From NCBI RefSeq assembly GCF_016598535.1, contig NZ_CP066779.1:1488001-1552000 (forward strand): DNA of 64,000 bases, in the 5' to 3' direction. Numbering within the stretch: position 1 is the stretch's first letter; each line of letters opens with the position of its first letter. This document shows, piece by piece, positions 9,334-18,253 of this stretch. Origin of the DNA: Rhodococcus sp. P-2. GTDB taxonomy: Bacteria; Actinomycetota; Actinomycetes; Mycobacteriales; Mycobacteriaceae. The position numbers were made by a program, and so were the translations under genes. Below the pieces are notes generated by a model that did no database searches, was not told the DNA's origin, and saw nothing but the letters and a program-made list of their open reading frames with translations.

Positions 9334-10260
9334 GTGACGTTTCTGAAATGGGCATGCTGGATCACCCTCGTCGTGGGCGCAGGCGTACTCGCCCTTCGAT
9401 ACTTGCCGCTACGCAGTCCCGCGTTGCTCTCACTGGTGATCGCCGTGCCGTACCTGCCGCTCGCAATGGTGCCCGCGACGGTGACATTGCTCGCCACTCG
9501 CGAGAGGATTGGGTCGATCATCGGACTGGCCATGATCATGCTCGCGATCGGCACACAGATCGCGATGCCCGTCACCCCGCCTCATGCAGCCGAGGCCATG
9601 CGAATCATGTCGATCAACGTCGCAAAGGGTGCAGCCGACGTAGATGCGGTCATCGACGCAGCAAGACTTCACGAAGTCGACGCAATCGCAGTACAGGAAT
9701 TGACCCCCGCCTTTGCAGTCGCGCTGGAAGCTGCAGGAATGTCCGGGATCTTCCCGTTCAATGTCCTCCGGCCGGACGATGATGCACGAGGAACCGGACT
9801 ATGGAGTCGATTCCCGATCAGCAACCCCCGACAGTTGCATGGATTCGGGTTCGCCTGCGTCGCCGGCACAATCGAATTCGGAGGTGCAAAATACGACCTG
9901 GTCGCGACGCATATCACCGCCCCGATACAAGATCAGGACTCTACGAATTGGATCGCGGATCTCGCACGTGTGGATGCACTGATCGAGACGAATCTCAATC
10001 CACTCGTTGTCGCCGGCGACTTCAACGCAACCGTCGATCACAAGCAATTTCGACGTTTGCTACAGGATGGAACACAGGACGCAGCGAGGCAGGCTGGCCG
10101 GTCATACGTAAACACATTCCCCGCGAACTGGTCATGGCCGCCATTCGCGGCTCTCGACCACATCCTCGTCCCGTCGGAACTGACGGCGACGGCGTTCGAC
10201 ACCGTCGAGATCGCCGGCTCCGACCATCTCGCTATCCTAAGCGCGCTTGTGCAGCGCTGA
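9334..10260 (+). CDS. Membrane-anchored endonuclease/exonuclease/phosphatase (EEP) family protein
   Basis: The 308-residue product starts with three hydrophobic segments (about residues 1-85), followed by an EEP domain with all core motifs in order: SINVAKG (Asn), AVQEL (metal-binding Glu), AGDFNAT (Asp and Asn), LDHI and a terminal SDH. This fold covers DNase I, sphingomyelinase and inositol polyphosphatase-type hydrolases of phosphodiesters and phosphomonoesters. The topology suggests the catalytic domain faces the outside, but that is not certain. The start is GTG. It is divergent from the polysaccharide operon and shares its upstream gap, so a link to envelope metabolism is possible. Substrate unknown. 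Confidence 0.85.
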   Translation: MTFLKWACWITLVVGAGVLALRYLPLRSPALLSLVIAVPYLPLAMVPATVTLLATRERIGSIIGLAMIMLAIGTQIAMPVTPPHAAEAMRIMSINVAKGAADVDAVIDAARLHEVDAIAVQELTPAFAVALEAAGMSGIFPFNVLRPDDDARGTGLWSRFPISNPRQLHGFGFACVAGTIEFGGAKYDLVATHITAPIQDQDSTNWIADLARVDALIETNLNPLVVAGDFNATVDHKQFRRLLQDGTQDAARQAGRSYVNTFPANWSWPPFAALDHILVPSELTATAFDTVEIAGSDHLAILSALVQR

Positions 10261-10296
10261 CGAAACTTGACTTGTCGCTACTATGTGGCAAATTCT

Positions 10297-10317
10297 AAAC
10301 AAACCTGTATCCTGTTT
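10297..10317. promoter_or_regulatory. Candidate ARE-like operator upstream of the two-domain hydrolase
   Basis: AAACAAAC-CTGTA-TCCTGTTT: the left arm fits the AAACAWAC consensus perfectly and the right arm keeps the TGTTT end (5 of 8). It lies 77-97 bases before the ATG at 10394 and after the stop of the EEP gene, where a promoter is expected. Confidence 0.45.
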
Positions 10318-10393
10318 TCTGGCGGATCAACTATCCGAGAGTTTGTTCTCGGCTGAGGCGCTCCCTCAGCCACTTGGATGTCGAAGGATTCAG

Positions 10394-12232
10394 ATGCAGT
10401 TAGCGCGCAGCCGCACCGATGTGGCGAGTTCGACAGACCACATCGGGTCGGCGAACGCTGTTGAAAACACGACTGATCCCGACACGTGCGCACACTCGAC
10501 GTGCGGGGTCACAGATGGCGGAAAATTCACAACTTGGTTTGGCAGCGAGTCCTCGCCGTTATTCGGCACATTGCACGTTCCGACTGGGGGCACAGCACGC
10601 GGAGGGGTCGTGCTGTGCCCTCCGATCGGAAAGGAGCATGTCGATTCCTATCGCGGCCTCATGCTTCTGGCTCAAAAACTCTGCGCGCAGGGCATGTTGG
10701 TCCTTCGGTTCGACTATCTAGGCACCGGCGACTCGTCCGGTGAACAGACCCGAGAAGACGCTGTCGAAATGTGGGAGTCGAGCGTCGTGGAGGCTGCCGA
10801 GTTTCTCCAGTCCTGTGGAGTGCGTGGAATCACCCTGGTCGGGCTGCGAGTAGGCGCGTTGATCGCAACTTCTGCGGCGTCGAGGATACGAGAAATGACG
10901 ACGCTGGTACTTTGGGACCCCGTCATCCGTGGGCGCACGTTCGTTCAGCAACAGAAGGCGTTGAATCTGCTCGCAGCGGGCCCCGATGCCGACGATCCAC
11001 TCATCCCGCTCGTCGGGATGTCGGTGCACCCACTTGCTGCACAACGTCTTTCGGGTATGAATCTCGCTGCGCTCCCCGTCGACCCTTCAATAAACGTCCT
11101 GGTTGCGTCGCGACCAGAGCACGCCGACACTGTACGAGTAAGACAACTCGTAGAATCGCTGTCAGCTGACCATATGAACATCGACGGCCAGGCCCCCTAC
11201 ATCGAGCCAGCCGACTTCGCGGTCCAGATACCCTGGCATACAGTGTCTTCTCTGGCGCAATGGATTAGCGATTCGACGCGCTCGCCACGCACAAGTGTCA
11301 CCGCACATCTTCGTCATTCCACGACGTTGTTGAACTCTCAGTTCGAATTCCCGATCACCGAATGCATCTCCTACGCCGGCACGAACCGTATGCTGACTAT
11401 CCACACAGCGCCGGCCTCGAGTGTCCCCGGCGGCCCGACACTAGTTCTATATGGCACCGCGTCCGAACACCGGATTGGTCCCAGTCGCCTTTGGGTTGAG
11501 TTGGCAAGAGAGTTGGCTGGCTACGGAATCACGACTATCCGATTCGACCGCACTTCGACCGGTGAAACGACCGCGGCGCAGGATCGAGAAATCAGCACCA
11601 TCTACACACCCGAGCAACGCGCCGATGGGGTAGAGGCGGCCAGCAACGCTGGCGTCCGCCCAGAAAACCTGGTTGTCGCCGGTCTGTGCTCCGGATCGTG
11701 GAGCGCCGCAATCGCTGCCGCAGAACTCGGAGCAAATCGAGCAATACTGGTCAATCCCCTTCGGTGGACCACGCGACAATTAGAGTTCACGCGAAGCCAG
11801 TCGCTCGCGCATGCAGAATACTCGCGAGGAACCTTCGCGCTTCGAGCACACAACTGGGCTGTCAGGTTCAAAGACAAGCTTCGTGACCGGTTGCCGTATC
11901 GCGCCTGGCTCGCGTTGGGTCAGATTGGTCTCGTACAGGTACCAGAGGTGCTTCTCGCGCCGTTGGTCGAAGCCGGCGTCGCAACGACAGTGCTTGTATC
12001 ACCAACCGACGAGGAGTGGTTTAACGAGAATCGCGGTCACAGCGGAGTCCGTCGCCTACGGAAAGCATTCGGCACCATCGAGATTCGAAGGCTCGAGCAG
12101 GGCGATCACGCGCTCATCGGACCAAGGATTCGCGCCTCGGTTCACGAGGAAATGAAGAATTCAATCTTGACGACTTTTGGAATCTCTCATTCCCGAGTTC
12201 ACGACTACTCTCAACGCCGCCGGAGGCAATGA
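10394..12232 (+). CDS. Two-domain alpha/beta hydrolase resembling exosortase-associated hydrolases
   Basis: With the ATG at 10394 (GAAGGA six bases upstream) the protein is 612 residues and contains two alpha/beta-hydrolase units. The first (about 45-295) has the VVLCPPIGKEH and RFDYLGTGDS segments, with GLRVG at the nucleophile elbow, residues 150-154, so Arg replaces Ser. The second (about 330-600) has IRFDRTSTGE and GLCSG at 430-434, with Cys432 in the nucleophile place, and a late GDHALIG segment that could supply the His. From memory of the families, GLR-G and GLC-G elbows are typical of the two separate exosortase-A-system hydrolases found with Gram-negative exopolysaccharide clusters; here they appear fused. 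No exosortase gene is seen in this window. Substrate unknown. Confidence 0.75.
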   Translation: MQLARSRTDVASSTDHIGSANAVENTTDPDTCAHSTCGVTDGGKFTTWFGSESSPLFGTLHVPTGGTARGGVVLCPPIGKEHVDSYRGLMLLAQKLCAQGMLVLRFDYLGTGDSSGEQTREDAVEMWESSVVEAAEFLQSCGVRGITLVGLRVGALIATSAASRIREMTTLVLWDPVIRGRTFVQQQKALNLLAAGPDADDPLIPLVGMSVHPLAAQRLSGMNLAALPVDPSINVLVASRPEHADTVRVRQLVESLSADHMNIDGQAPYIEPADFAVQIPWHTVSSLAQWISDSTRSPRTSVTAHLRHSTTLLNSQFEFPITECISYAGTNRMLTIHTAPASSVPGGPTLVLYGTASEHRIGPSRLWVELARELAGYGITTIRFDRTSTGETTAAQDREISTIYTPEQRADGVEAASNAGVRPENLVVAGLCSGSWSAAIAAAELGANRAILVNPLRWTTRQLEFTRSQSLAHAEYSRGTFALRAHNWAVRFKDKLRDRLPYRAWLALGQIGLVQVPEVLLAPLVEAGVATTVLVSPTDEEWFNENRGHSGVRRLRKAFGTIEIRRLEQGDHALIGPRIRASVHEEMKNSILTTFGISHSRVHDYSQRRRRQ

Positions 12233-12429
12233 GCGATCCGGCTCAGGAGACCACTTCTGCGCCGAAATCGAGTGCATTCGCATAAGCCACAATCGCTCCC
12301 CGGCCGCAAGTGCCGGTGGGCGTCATTTACATGTCCGCAGCGGCACTGCAGATCCGAACCGGTGAGGCGAAATGTCGACATCCAACAATGTTGACACATC
12401 CAGATCGTGTCGTACGAGGATTGAACGTG

Positions 12430-12466
12430 CGAAGGCCCTCCCGCCGGACGGACGGGAGGGCCTTCG
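12430..12466. terminator. Bidirectional intrinsic terminator
   Basis: CGAAGGCCCTCCCG and CGGGAGGGCCTTCG form a perfect 14-bp stem with a 9-base loop. It lies between two convergent genes (stops at 12232 plus and 12478 minus) and can serve both. Confidence 0.85.
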
Positions 12467-12477
12467 TTAGTCTCCGA

Positions 12478-13263
12478 CTACTTTGCGCGCACTGCTTCCC
12501 GCAGCGGAACCCGACGCTCACTCCGGATGGTTCGCAGTACTCGAAATCCGTCACGTACTGCGTTGAGATTGCTCTCGCCATAGATACGGTCGCGCTCGTA
12601 GCTCGGTACTTCGGATATCTTCAATCCCGCGTTGGCTACCCGAACATTGATCAAGGTTTCGATCTCGAAACCGTCGCCCCATTGCGCCTCCGAGGTACCC
12701 GTCTCCGGCAGGTTCATGACAGGTATGTGGCGACGCCAGAACGCGTTGTAGCCGTAGCAAAGGTCGCTGAAAGACGCACGGAACTTGATGTTTACGATTC
12801 CATTCAGTGCTTTGTTTCCAAGTTTGCGGGAAAAGGTGATGTCATCACTCCCTCCGCCTTGCGCAAACCGTGTCCCCTTGGCAAAGTCGGCCCCCCGCAC
12901 CAGCGCATCGACGAACAAAGGGATCTCGGCAGGATCCGTCGAACCGTCAGCGTCGATCATGACGACAATGTCACTCGTTGCCGCCCGAAATCCACATGCG
13001 AGTGCGTTGCCTTTCCCTCGTCTCGTCTGCGTTACGATCGTCGCCTTCGGCCACAACCGCTTGGCAACATCCACCGAATCATCGACCGAATGGCCATCGA
13101 CGAAAACGATCTCATCGATTCCGTCAGGCATCCGCTCTGCGACGTAAGGCAGATTCTTCGCCTCATTCATCGCCGGCACCACCACCGTCACAGAGGGACG
13201 CCGTGAAGCCGGTGCGTGCTCCTGCTCGGATATCTGGATGCGGTCAGTTGTGTCCACGCTCAT
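12478..13263 (-). CDS. GT2 glycosyltransferase, polyprenyl-phosphate mannose/glucose synthase-like
   Basis: The product of about 261 residues has the features of DPM1/DPG-type GT2 enzymes: VTVVVPAMNEAKNL at the first strand, the DADGS metal-binding motif, GTRF, and a C-terminal RIYGESNLNAVRDG segment. It has no C-terminal membrane spans, so it is the short soluble type. Such enzymes make lipid-linked sugar donors used by GT-C enzymes outside the membrane, which would suit the polymerase-like protein of the nearby operon. The ATG at 13263 is preferred over an upstream one because AGAGGA precedes it. A 21-bp operator-like palindrome lies about 200 bases upstream, in the gap after mazG, so it probably has its own promoter. 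Confidence 0.85.
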   Translation of the reverse strand: MSVDTTDRIQISEQEHAPASRRPSVTVVVPAMNEAKNLPYVAERMPDGIDEIVFVDGHSVDDSVDVAKRLWPKATIVTQTRRGKGNALACGFRAATSDIVVMIDADGSTDPAEIPLFVDALVRGADFAKGTRFAQGGGSDDITFSRKLGNKALNGIVNIKFRASFSDLCYGYNAFWRRHIPVMNLPETGTSEAQWGDGFEIETLINVRVANAGLKISEVPSYERDRIYGESNLNAVRDGFRVLRTIRSERRVPLREAVRAK

Positions 13264-13463
13264 TGGTCCTCTGTCTCCCCGGTTGCGTCCCCCGCCAGAT
13301 GTCAAAAACGGTGAACCTTTGGCTTCAAGCAAATAGTTGGCCAACCGCCGAACGCCCCGCCGTCCGGCACTGACTGGCTCACCTCTCGCTCGACTTGTAC
13401 CGAACCAACGGTTGGTACCCCCAACCTCGCAGGTAAAGCGGCAAGGTTTGCTCGTCTGGAGAT

Positions 13464-13484
13464 AAACATACCTTGAGTTTGTTT
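13464..13484. promoter_or_regulatory. ARE-like operator (strong copy)
   Basis: AAACATAC-CTTGA-GTTTGTTT is an imperfect inverted repeat (arms differ at one position). It is nearly identical to the copy at 24828-24848 upstream of the carrier-protein operon; even the flanking T is shared. It sits in the 277-base gap between mazG and the DPM-like GT2 gene and is likely part of the latter's control region. The gap also contains a weaker dyad around 13398-13418. Confidence 0.65.
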
Positions 13485-13540
13485 ATTTCGCAGCCTCGAC
13501 CTCAGGTGACCTTCCCCTCAGCTACAGAATGGCAATCAAA

Positions 13541-14491
13541 TCACTGGAGTCGCCGAATTCGCCAGGCATGAGCCCACCCCGCAGTCGAGCGAGCGGAAGA
13601 CTCCTCGCCCTGCACATTCACCGAATTTCTCGCCGACGACCGAAACATCGACTCAGCATCACGGAAGTGTTCAGCAAAGCGCTGAGCCTCGAAGCGAAGA
13701 GCCTCGTCGGCGTCACGGGACCGCGCAACCGCGTCCCGCAACTCAACCGGTACCAGGTCCTCAGGAAACCCTCCACGAACAGCCCTCTTCACATACTGCT
13801 CAGCCAGCATCCTTGCGGGTTGGCTCTGTGCAATGCCGTCAAGCTCCGAGGCACGCGACTTCTCCTCAGCCTTTCGCTGATCCCATGCCCGCTCCTGCGC
13901 CGCAATGTCGACCGACTCCGAAGGTTCGCCGGCCAAATGTGGGCTCCGGTGGCAAAGTTTCGCCACCAATGCGCCGGCAATCGTGTCTATGTCGACTGGC
14001 GGTGCAGTTGACTCACACTCCGCTATCCGTGCGTGAAACAACACCTGCAACAAAAGATCACCGAGTTCCTCGTTCAGCGCCTCACGGTCGCCGGACAGAA
14101 TCGCATCGAGCACCTCATACGTCTCTTCCAGGAGGTAGTTCGACAAGCTCTCGTGAGTCTGAGCAACCTCCCAGCCGCCGAAACTCCACATCCGGTCCAT
14201 CAACGCACTCGCTGTGACAAGTCCATCGCCCTTCACGCGTTCACCGGCAATCAAACGCGCACCATCCTCGAGCCTGCTGCGCGCCGCCTCGCACTCGGGG
14301 TCGGTCGTCACCAACACCCGGGCGCCGGGGACTGACTCAGCAAATCGGTCCCGAACCCGCGCTGGCACATCTTCGGCAATCTCGACAGGACCGACGAGAG
14401 CAGTCAAAGCTTCGATTGGAACGGACATGGGGCGAGACGGGTCGAGCACGACCACAGTCGGCAGGTGGTCCTCGTCTGATATCTCGTTCAC
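13541..14491 (-). CDS. mazG: MazG-type nucleoside triphosphate pyrophosphohydrolase
   Basis: The product of about 316 residues hydrolyses (d)NTPs to NMP and pyrophosphate, a house-cleaning activity that removes damaged nucleotides such as 8-oxo- or 5-hydroxy-dCTP in mycobacteria. The MazG signature is clear: EETYE and EELGD, the paired acidic motifs that bind Mg, flanked by GDREALN and LLLQVLFHARIAE. Length and N-terminal VVVLDPSRP match mycobacterial MazG. A GTG at 14521 inside mfd is also open; the GTG at 14491 is preferred because homologues begin close to that point. It directly follows mfd, the order seen in mycobacteria. Confidence 0.92.
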   Translation of the reverse strand: MNEISDEDHLPTVVVLDPSRPMSVPIEALTALVGPVEIAEDVPARVRDRFAESVPGARVLVTTDPECEAARSRLEDGARLIAGERVKGDGLVTASALMDRMWSFGGWEVAQTHESLSNYLLEETYEVLDAILSGDREALNEELGDLLLQVLFHARIAECESTAPPVDIDTIAGALVAKLCHRSPHLAGEPSESVDIAAQERAWDQRKAEEKSRASELDGIAQSQPARMLAEQYVKRAVRGGFPEDLVPVELRDAVARSRDADEALRFEAQRFAEHFRDAESMFRSSARNSVNVQGEESSARSTAGWAHAWRIRRLQ

Positions 14492-14498
14492 CGTGTAC

Positions 14499-17400
14499 TC
14501 ACGCCTCGACCGGGACGGCACCGGCGGCGCGCCCGTCTATCGCCAGGATGAAGTCCGCGATGTACTGGAGTAGTTCGACGTCCCGCAGACGATCCGAGCC
14601 GACTCCGCCGGTGCGAGGCAGCGGGAGTTGCACGAGCCCGGTCGTTGCCCGGTACTGCGCGCTCGGATAGATCCTCTTGAGCCTGATCTGTTTGGAATCG
14701 GGCAGTGACATAGGCGAGATCTTGAGCTGAGTTCCGGTGACGGCAACTTCCTCCAGTTGGTACTCGCGGCAGAGGAGTCGAAGCTTGGCCACCGAGATCA
14801 GCCGTCGAACCTCTTCGGGCAGTGGGCCGTAGCGATCGACCAGTTCTTCGACTACGGCAGCGATGCCGTCGGAATCGGTTGCCGCAGCGAGCTTGCGGTA
14901 CCCCTCCAACCTGAGCCTGTCACTGGTGACGTAGTCGGGCGGGATGTGCGCGTCCACCGGTAGGTCGATCCGGACTTCCTTCGTGCCCTCGTCCATGGTG
15001 ATCGGCTTGCCGTCGGCTGCAGCCCGGAAGGCTTCGACCGCCTCACCGACCAGCCTGACGTACAGATCGAACCCGACCCCCGCGACGTGGCCGGACTGCT
15101 CTGCGCCCAGAACGTTTCCGGCTCCACGGATTTCGAGGTCCTTCATCGCGACGGCCATACCCGCGCCGAGGTCCGAATTCTGCGAAATCGTTGCCAGCCG
15201 GTCGTATGCCGTTTCCGTCAAAGGCTTTTCGGCCGGATACAGGAAATAGGCGTATCCACGTTCGCGACTACGCCCGACGCGTCCGCGAAGCTGATGCAAC
15301 TGCGAGAGGCCCAGCGAATCCGCACGTTCGACGATCAGTGTGTTGGCGTTCGAGATGTCCAGACCGGTTTCGATGATCGTGGTACAGACCAACACGTCGA
15401 AGTCGCGTTCCCAGAATCCCTGCACGGTCTTTTCGAGAGTGTCCTCGTTCATCTGACCGTGCGCGACGACGACGCGAGCCTCCGGGACGAGTTCGCGGAT
15501 CTTCTTGGCTGCCTTGTCGATCGAGCTGACGCGGTTGTGTACGTAGAAGACCTGGCCGTCGCGCAACAGTTCGCGCCGGATGGCCGCGGCAACCTGCTTG
15601 TCCGCATACGCGCCGACGTAGGTGAGGATCGGATGACGTTCTTCCGGCGGCGTGAGGATCGTGGACATCTCGCGGATCCCGGCCATACTCATCTCGAGAG
15701 TACGAGGAATCGGGGTAGCTGACATCGTCAGGACATCCACATGGGTGCGCAGTGCCTTGATGTGTTCCTTGTGCTCGACTCCGAATCGCTGTTCCTCGTC
15801 GACGATCACAAGCCCGAGGTCCTTCCAGCGGATACCGGTCTGCAGCAACCGGTGAGTACCGACGACGATGTCGATCTCACCTTCCGCCATGCCTGCGATG
15901 ATTTCCTTCGAGTCCTTGGCGTCGGTGAAACGGGACAGCCCTCGCACCTTCACCGGGAACGACGCCATTCGTTCAGTGAACGTCTGAAGATGTTGCTGTG
16001 CAAGCAGGGTCGTCGGAACCAGCACCGCTACCTGCTTGCCGTCCTGCACTGCCTTGAACGCGGCACGAACGGCGATCTCCGTCTTGCCGTACCCGACGTC
16101 ACCGATCACCACCCGGTCCATCGGAACCGGCTTCTCCATGTCGGACTTGACCTCACTGATGACGGTCAACTGGTCGATGGTCTCGGTGAACGCAAATGCG
16201 TCTTCGAGTTCCTTCTGCCACGGCGTGTCCGGGCCGAACGCATGCCCGGGAGCTGCCTGACGCGCAGCGTACAGCTGAACCAACTCACCCGCGATCTCAC
16301 GAACTGCCTTGCGGGCCTTACGCTTGGTGTTTGCCCAGTCGGATCCACCGAGCTTGCTCAGCGCAGGCAACTCTCCACCGACGTACCGGGAAAGTTGATC
16401 GAGTGATTCCATCGGGACGAACAGACGATCGCCCGGGTGGCCACGCTTGCTCGGCGCGTACTCGATGACCAGGTATTCACGACGCGCCCCGCCGATGGTG
16501 CGTTCGACCATTTCGACAAACCGGCCGATACCGTGCTGATCGTGCACGACCATGTCCCCTGCCGACAGCGCGAGGGGGTCAACCTGATTGCGGCGCTTGG
16601 CCGGCAAACGCTTTCCGTCGCCGACCGCCGCAACACGGTTGCCGGTCAGATCGGACTCGGTGACGATCACCATCCCTGGTGTCGAGTCATCGCCGGCGAG
16701 TACAAGTCCGTCGTGCAGAGAACCGCGGAGCACCGCGACCTGTCCACGGGCGGGGGTCGCTCCGGCATCGAGCATCTTGGCAGGCACTTCGGCTTCACCG
16801 AGTCGCTCCACGACGCGGCTTGCCGTTCCAGCACCTGCCACCACGATCGCCGCGCGACCGCCCGTGCTCACGTGTGCCCGCAGGCTGACGAACAGTTCGG
16901 CCAACAAGTCGTCGGAACCACGAACCTGCGGTGCTGCCTGAACCGGGAGTTCGAGTTCTTCACCATTCCCGGACGCCAGCGGGCTGACCGTCCACCACGG
17001 ACGGCCGGCAGCTTCGGCAGATTCGCGAACATGACGGAGCGACCGATATGCGGAGGCGCCGAGATCGACTCCCCCGCCGTTGAGGATCGACGTGTCCAGC
17101 GGTGCAGCGCCGCCGATCGACGCCGCGGTCCACGACGCTTCCAAGAATTCCTGGCCGGTGCGCACCAGGTCGGTGGCGCGGGTGCGCACCTTCTCCGGAT
17201 CACACAGAAGGATGTGCGCCCCCACGGGAAGGACATCGGAAAGTAGTTGCAGCTCACCGGGTTTGAGGACCGGAAGTAGAGCTTCCATCCCCTCGACGGG
17301 GATGCCTGCCGAGATCTTGTCCAGCATCTCGACCAACGACGCGTCGGCCTGATTCTCAGCAGCAAGTGCTGCAGCTCGGTCGCGAACATCAGCTGTCAGA

Positions 17401-18125
17401 ATCAGCTCACGACACGGCGGCGCGATCACGGAATCGACGTCGACGTCCGGTAGTGAACGCTGATCGGCAACAGAGAAATACCGAAGTTCCGATACCTCGT
17501 CACCCCAGAATTCGATACGGACCGGATGATCCGCCGTCGGCGAGAACAGATCGAGAATGCCACCGCGGACCGCGAACTCACCGCGCTTTCCCACCATGTC
17601 GACACGGCTGTACGCCATCTCCACCAGACGAACCAGAACGGAATCGAAATCGATCTCGGTGCCGACGCGCAACGTGATCGGCTCGATCTCGCCGAGCCCC
17701 GGCGCCATCGGCTGTACGAGAGAGCGCACCGTCGTGACAATCACCCGAAGAGGCGAGCCGTACGAGGCGTCGTCTGGTCTGGCGAGTCGGCGCAGTACCT
17801 CCACTCGCCGCCCGACGGTGTCCGCGCTCGGCGACAGTCGCTCGTGCGGCAATGTTTCCCACGACGGGAACTGCGCGACGCCTCCACCGAGCATCTCGGT
17901 GAGTTCTGACGTCAGATCGTCGGCTTCGCGACCGGTGGCCGTCACCAGCAGCACCGGCGTGCGGGAGGCAAGGGCAGCGGCGATGAATGGTCGCGCCGGC
18001 TTCGGCGCCACGATGTCCAGGGCGGCCGCACCGATGGAGTCGATCACTGGAGTGAACGCGGCGTCTGCGAGGGCGACCTCGGCGAGTCCAGCGAGCGCAG
18101 TCTGGGCAGAGGACAAGGAAGTCAA
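14499..18125 (-). CDS. mfd: Transcription-repair coupling factor Mfd
   Basis: The 1208-residue protein removes RNA polymerase stalled at lesions and recruits UvrA. It has the UvrB-like N-terminal module, the RNAP-interaction region ([13 protein letters not shown], about residue 510), and the SF2 translocase with GDVGYGKTE (Walker A), [12 protein letters not shown] (DEEQ box), [13 protein letters not shown] and QLRGRVGRS. The C-terminal part contains the usual ...[11 protein letters not shown] region. No ATG is suitable; the start is set at a TTG at 18125 with AGGAG upstream, giving a length close to M. tuberculosis Mfd (1234). The minus-strand open frame further upstream to 18524 lacks homology-like sequence. 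It overlaps or abuts mazG. Confidence 0.96.
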   Translation of the reverse strand: MTSLSSAQTALAGLAEVALADAAFTPVIDSIGAAALDIVAPKPARPFIAAALASRTPVLLVTATGREADDLTSELTEMLGGGVAQFPSWETLPHERLSPSADTVGRRVEVLRRLARPDDASYGSPLRVIVTTVRSLVQPMAPGLGEIEPITLRVGTEIDFDSVLVRLVEMAYSRVDMVGKRGEFAVRGGILDLFSPTADHPVRIEFWGDEVSELRYFSVADQRSLPDVDVDSVIAPPCRELILTADVRDRAAALAAENQADASLVEMLDKISAGIPVEGMEALLPVLKPGELQLLSDVLPVGAHILLCDPEKVRTRATDLVRTGQEFLEASWTAASIGGAAPLDTSILNGGGVDLGASAYRSLRHVRESAEAAGRPWWTVSPLASGNGEELELPVQAAPQVRGSDDLLAELFVSLRAHVSTGGRAAIVVAGAGTASRVVERLGEAEVPAKMLDAGATPARGQVAVLRGSLHDGLVLAGDDSTPGMVIVTESDLTGNRVAAVGDGKRLPAKRRNQVDPLALSAGDMVVHDQHGIGRFVEMVERTIGGARREYLVIEYAPSKRGHPGDRLFVPMESLDQLSRYVGGELPALSKLGGSDWANTKRKARKAVREIAGELVQLYAARQAAPGHAFGPDTPWQKELEDAFAFTETIDQLTVISEVKSDMEKPVPMDRVVIGDVGYGKTEIAVRAAFKAVQDGKQVAVLVPTTLLAQQHLQTFTERMASFPVKVRGLSRFTDAKDSKEIIAGMAEGEIDIVVGTHRLLQTGIRWKDLGLVIVDEEQRFGVEHKEHIKALRTHVDVLTMSATPIPRTLEMSMAGIREMSTILTPPEERHPILTYVGAYADKQVAAAIRRELLRDGQVFYVHNRVSSIDKAAKKIRELVPEARVVVAHGQMNEDTLEKTVQGFWERDFDVLVCTTIIETGLDISNANTLIVERADSLGLSQLHQLRGRVGRSRERGYAYFLYPAEKPLTETAYDRLATISQNSDLGAGMAVAMKDLEIRGAGNVLGAEQSGHVAGVGFDLYVRLVGEAVEAFRAAADGKPITMDEGTKEVRIDLPVDAHIPPDYVTSDRLRLEGYRKLAAATDSDGIAAVVEELVDRYGPLPEEVRRLISVAKLRLLCREYQLEEVAVTGTQLKISPMSLPDSKQIRLKRIYPSAQYRATTGLVQLPLPRTGGVGSDRLRDVELLQYIADFILAIDGRAAGAVPVEA

Positions 18126-18253
18126 CGAACGCGCTCCTGAACAGTGATGACGGGTTGCGGACGCACAGCCCGAGCGCAAGATCCCCACCGAGGCAGAGTT
18201 GTGCGCCGGTTCGATTCTATCGGTGCGCGATCTCGCAGCGCAGTCCGATCCGT

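Noticed and set aside
13398-13418. Dyad TACCGAAC-CAACG-GTTGGTAC near the strong 13464 site
   Set aside because: Only 5 of 8 matches in each arm; may be a secondary site but not supported alone.
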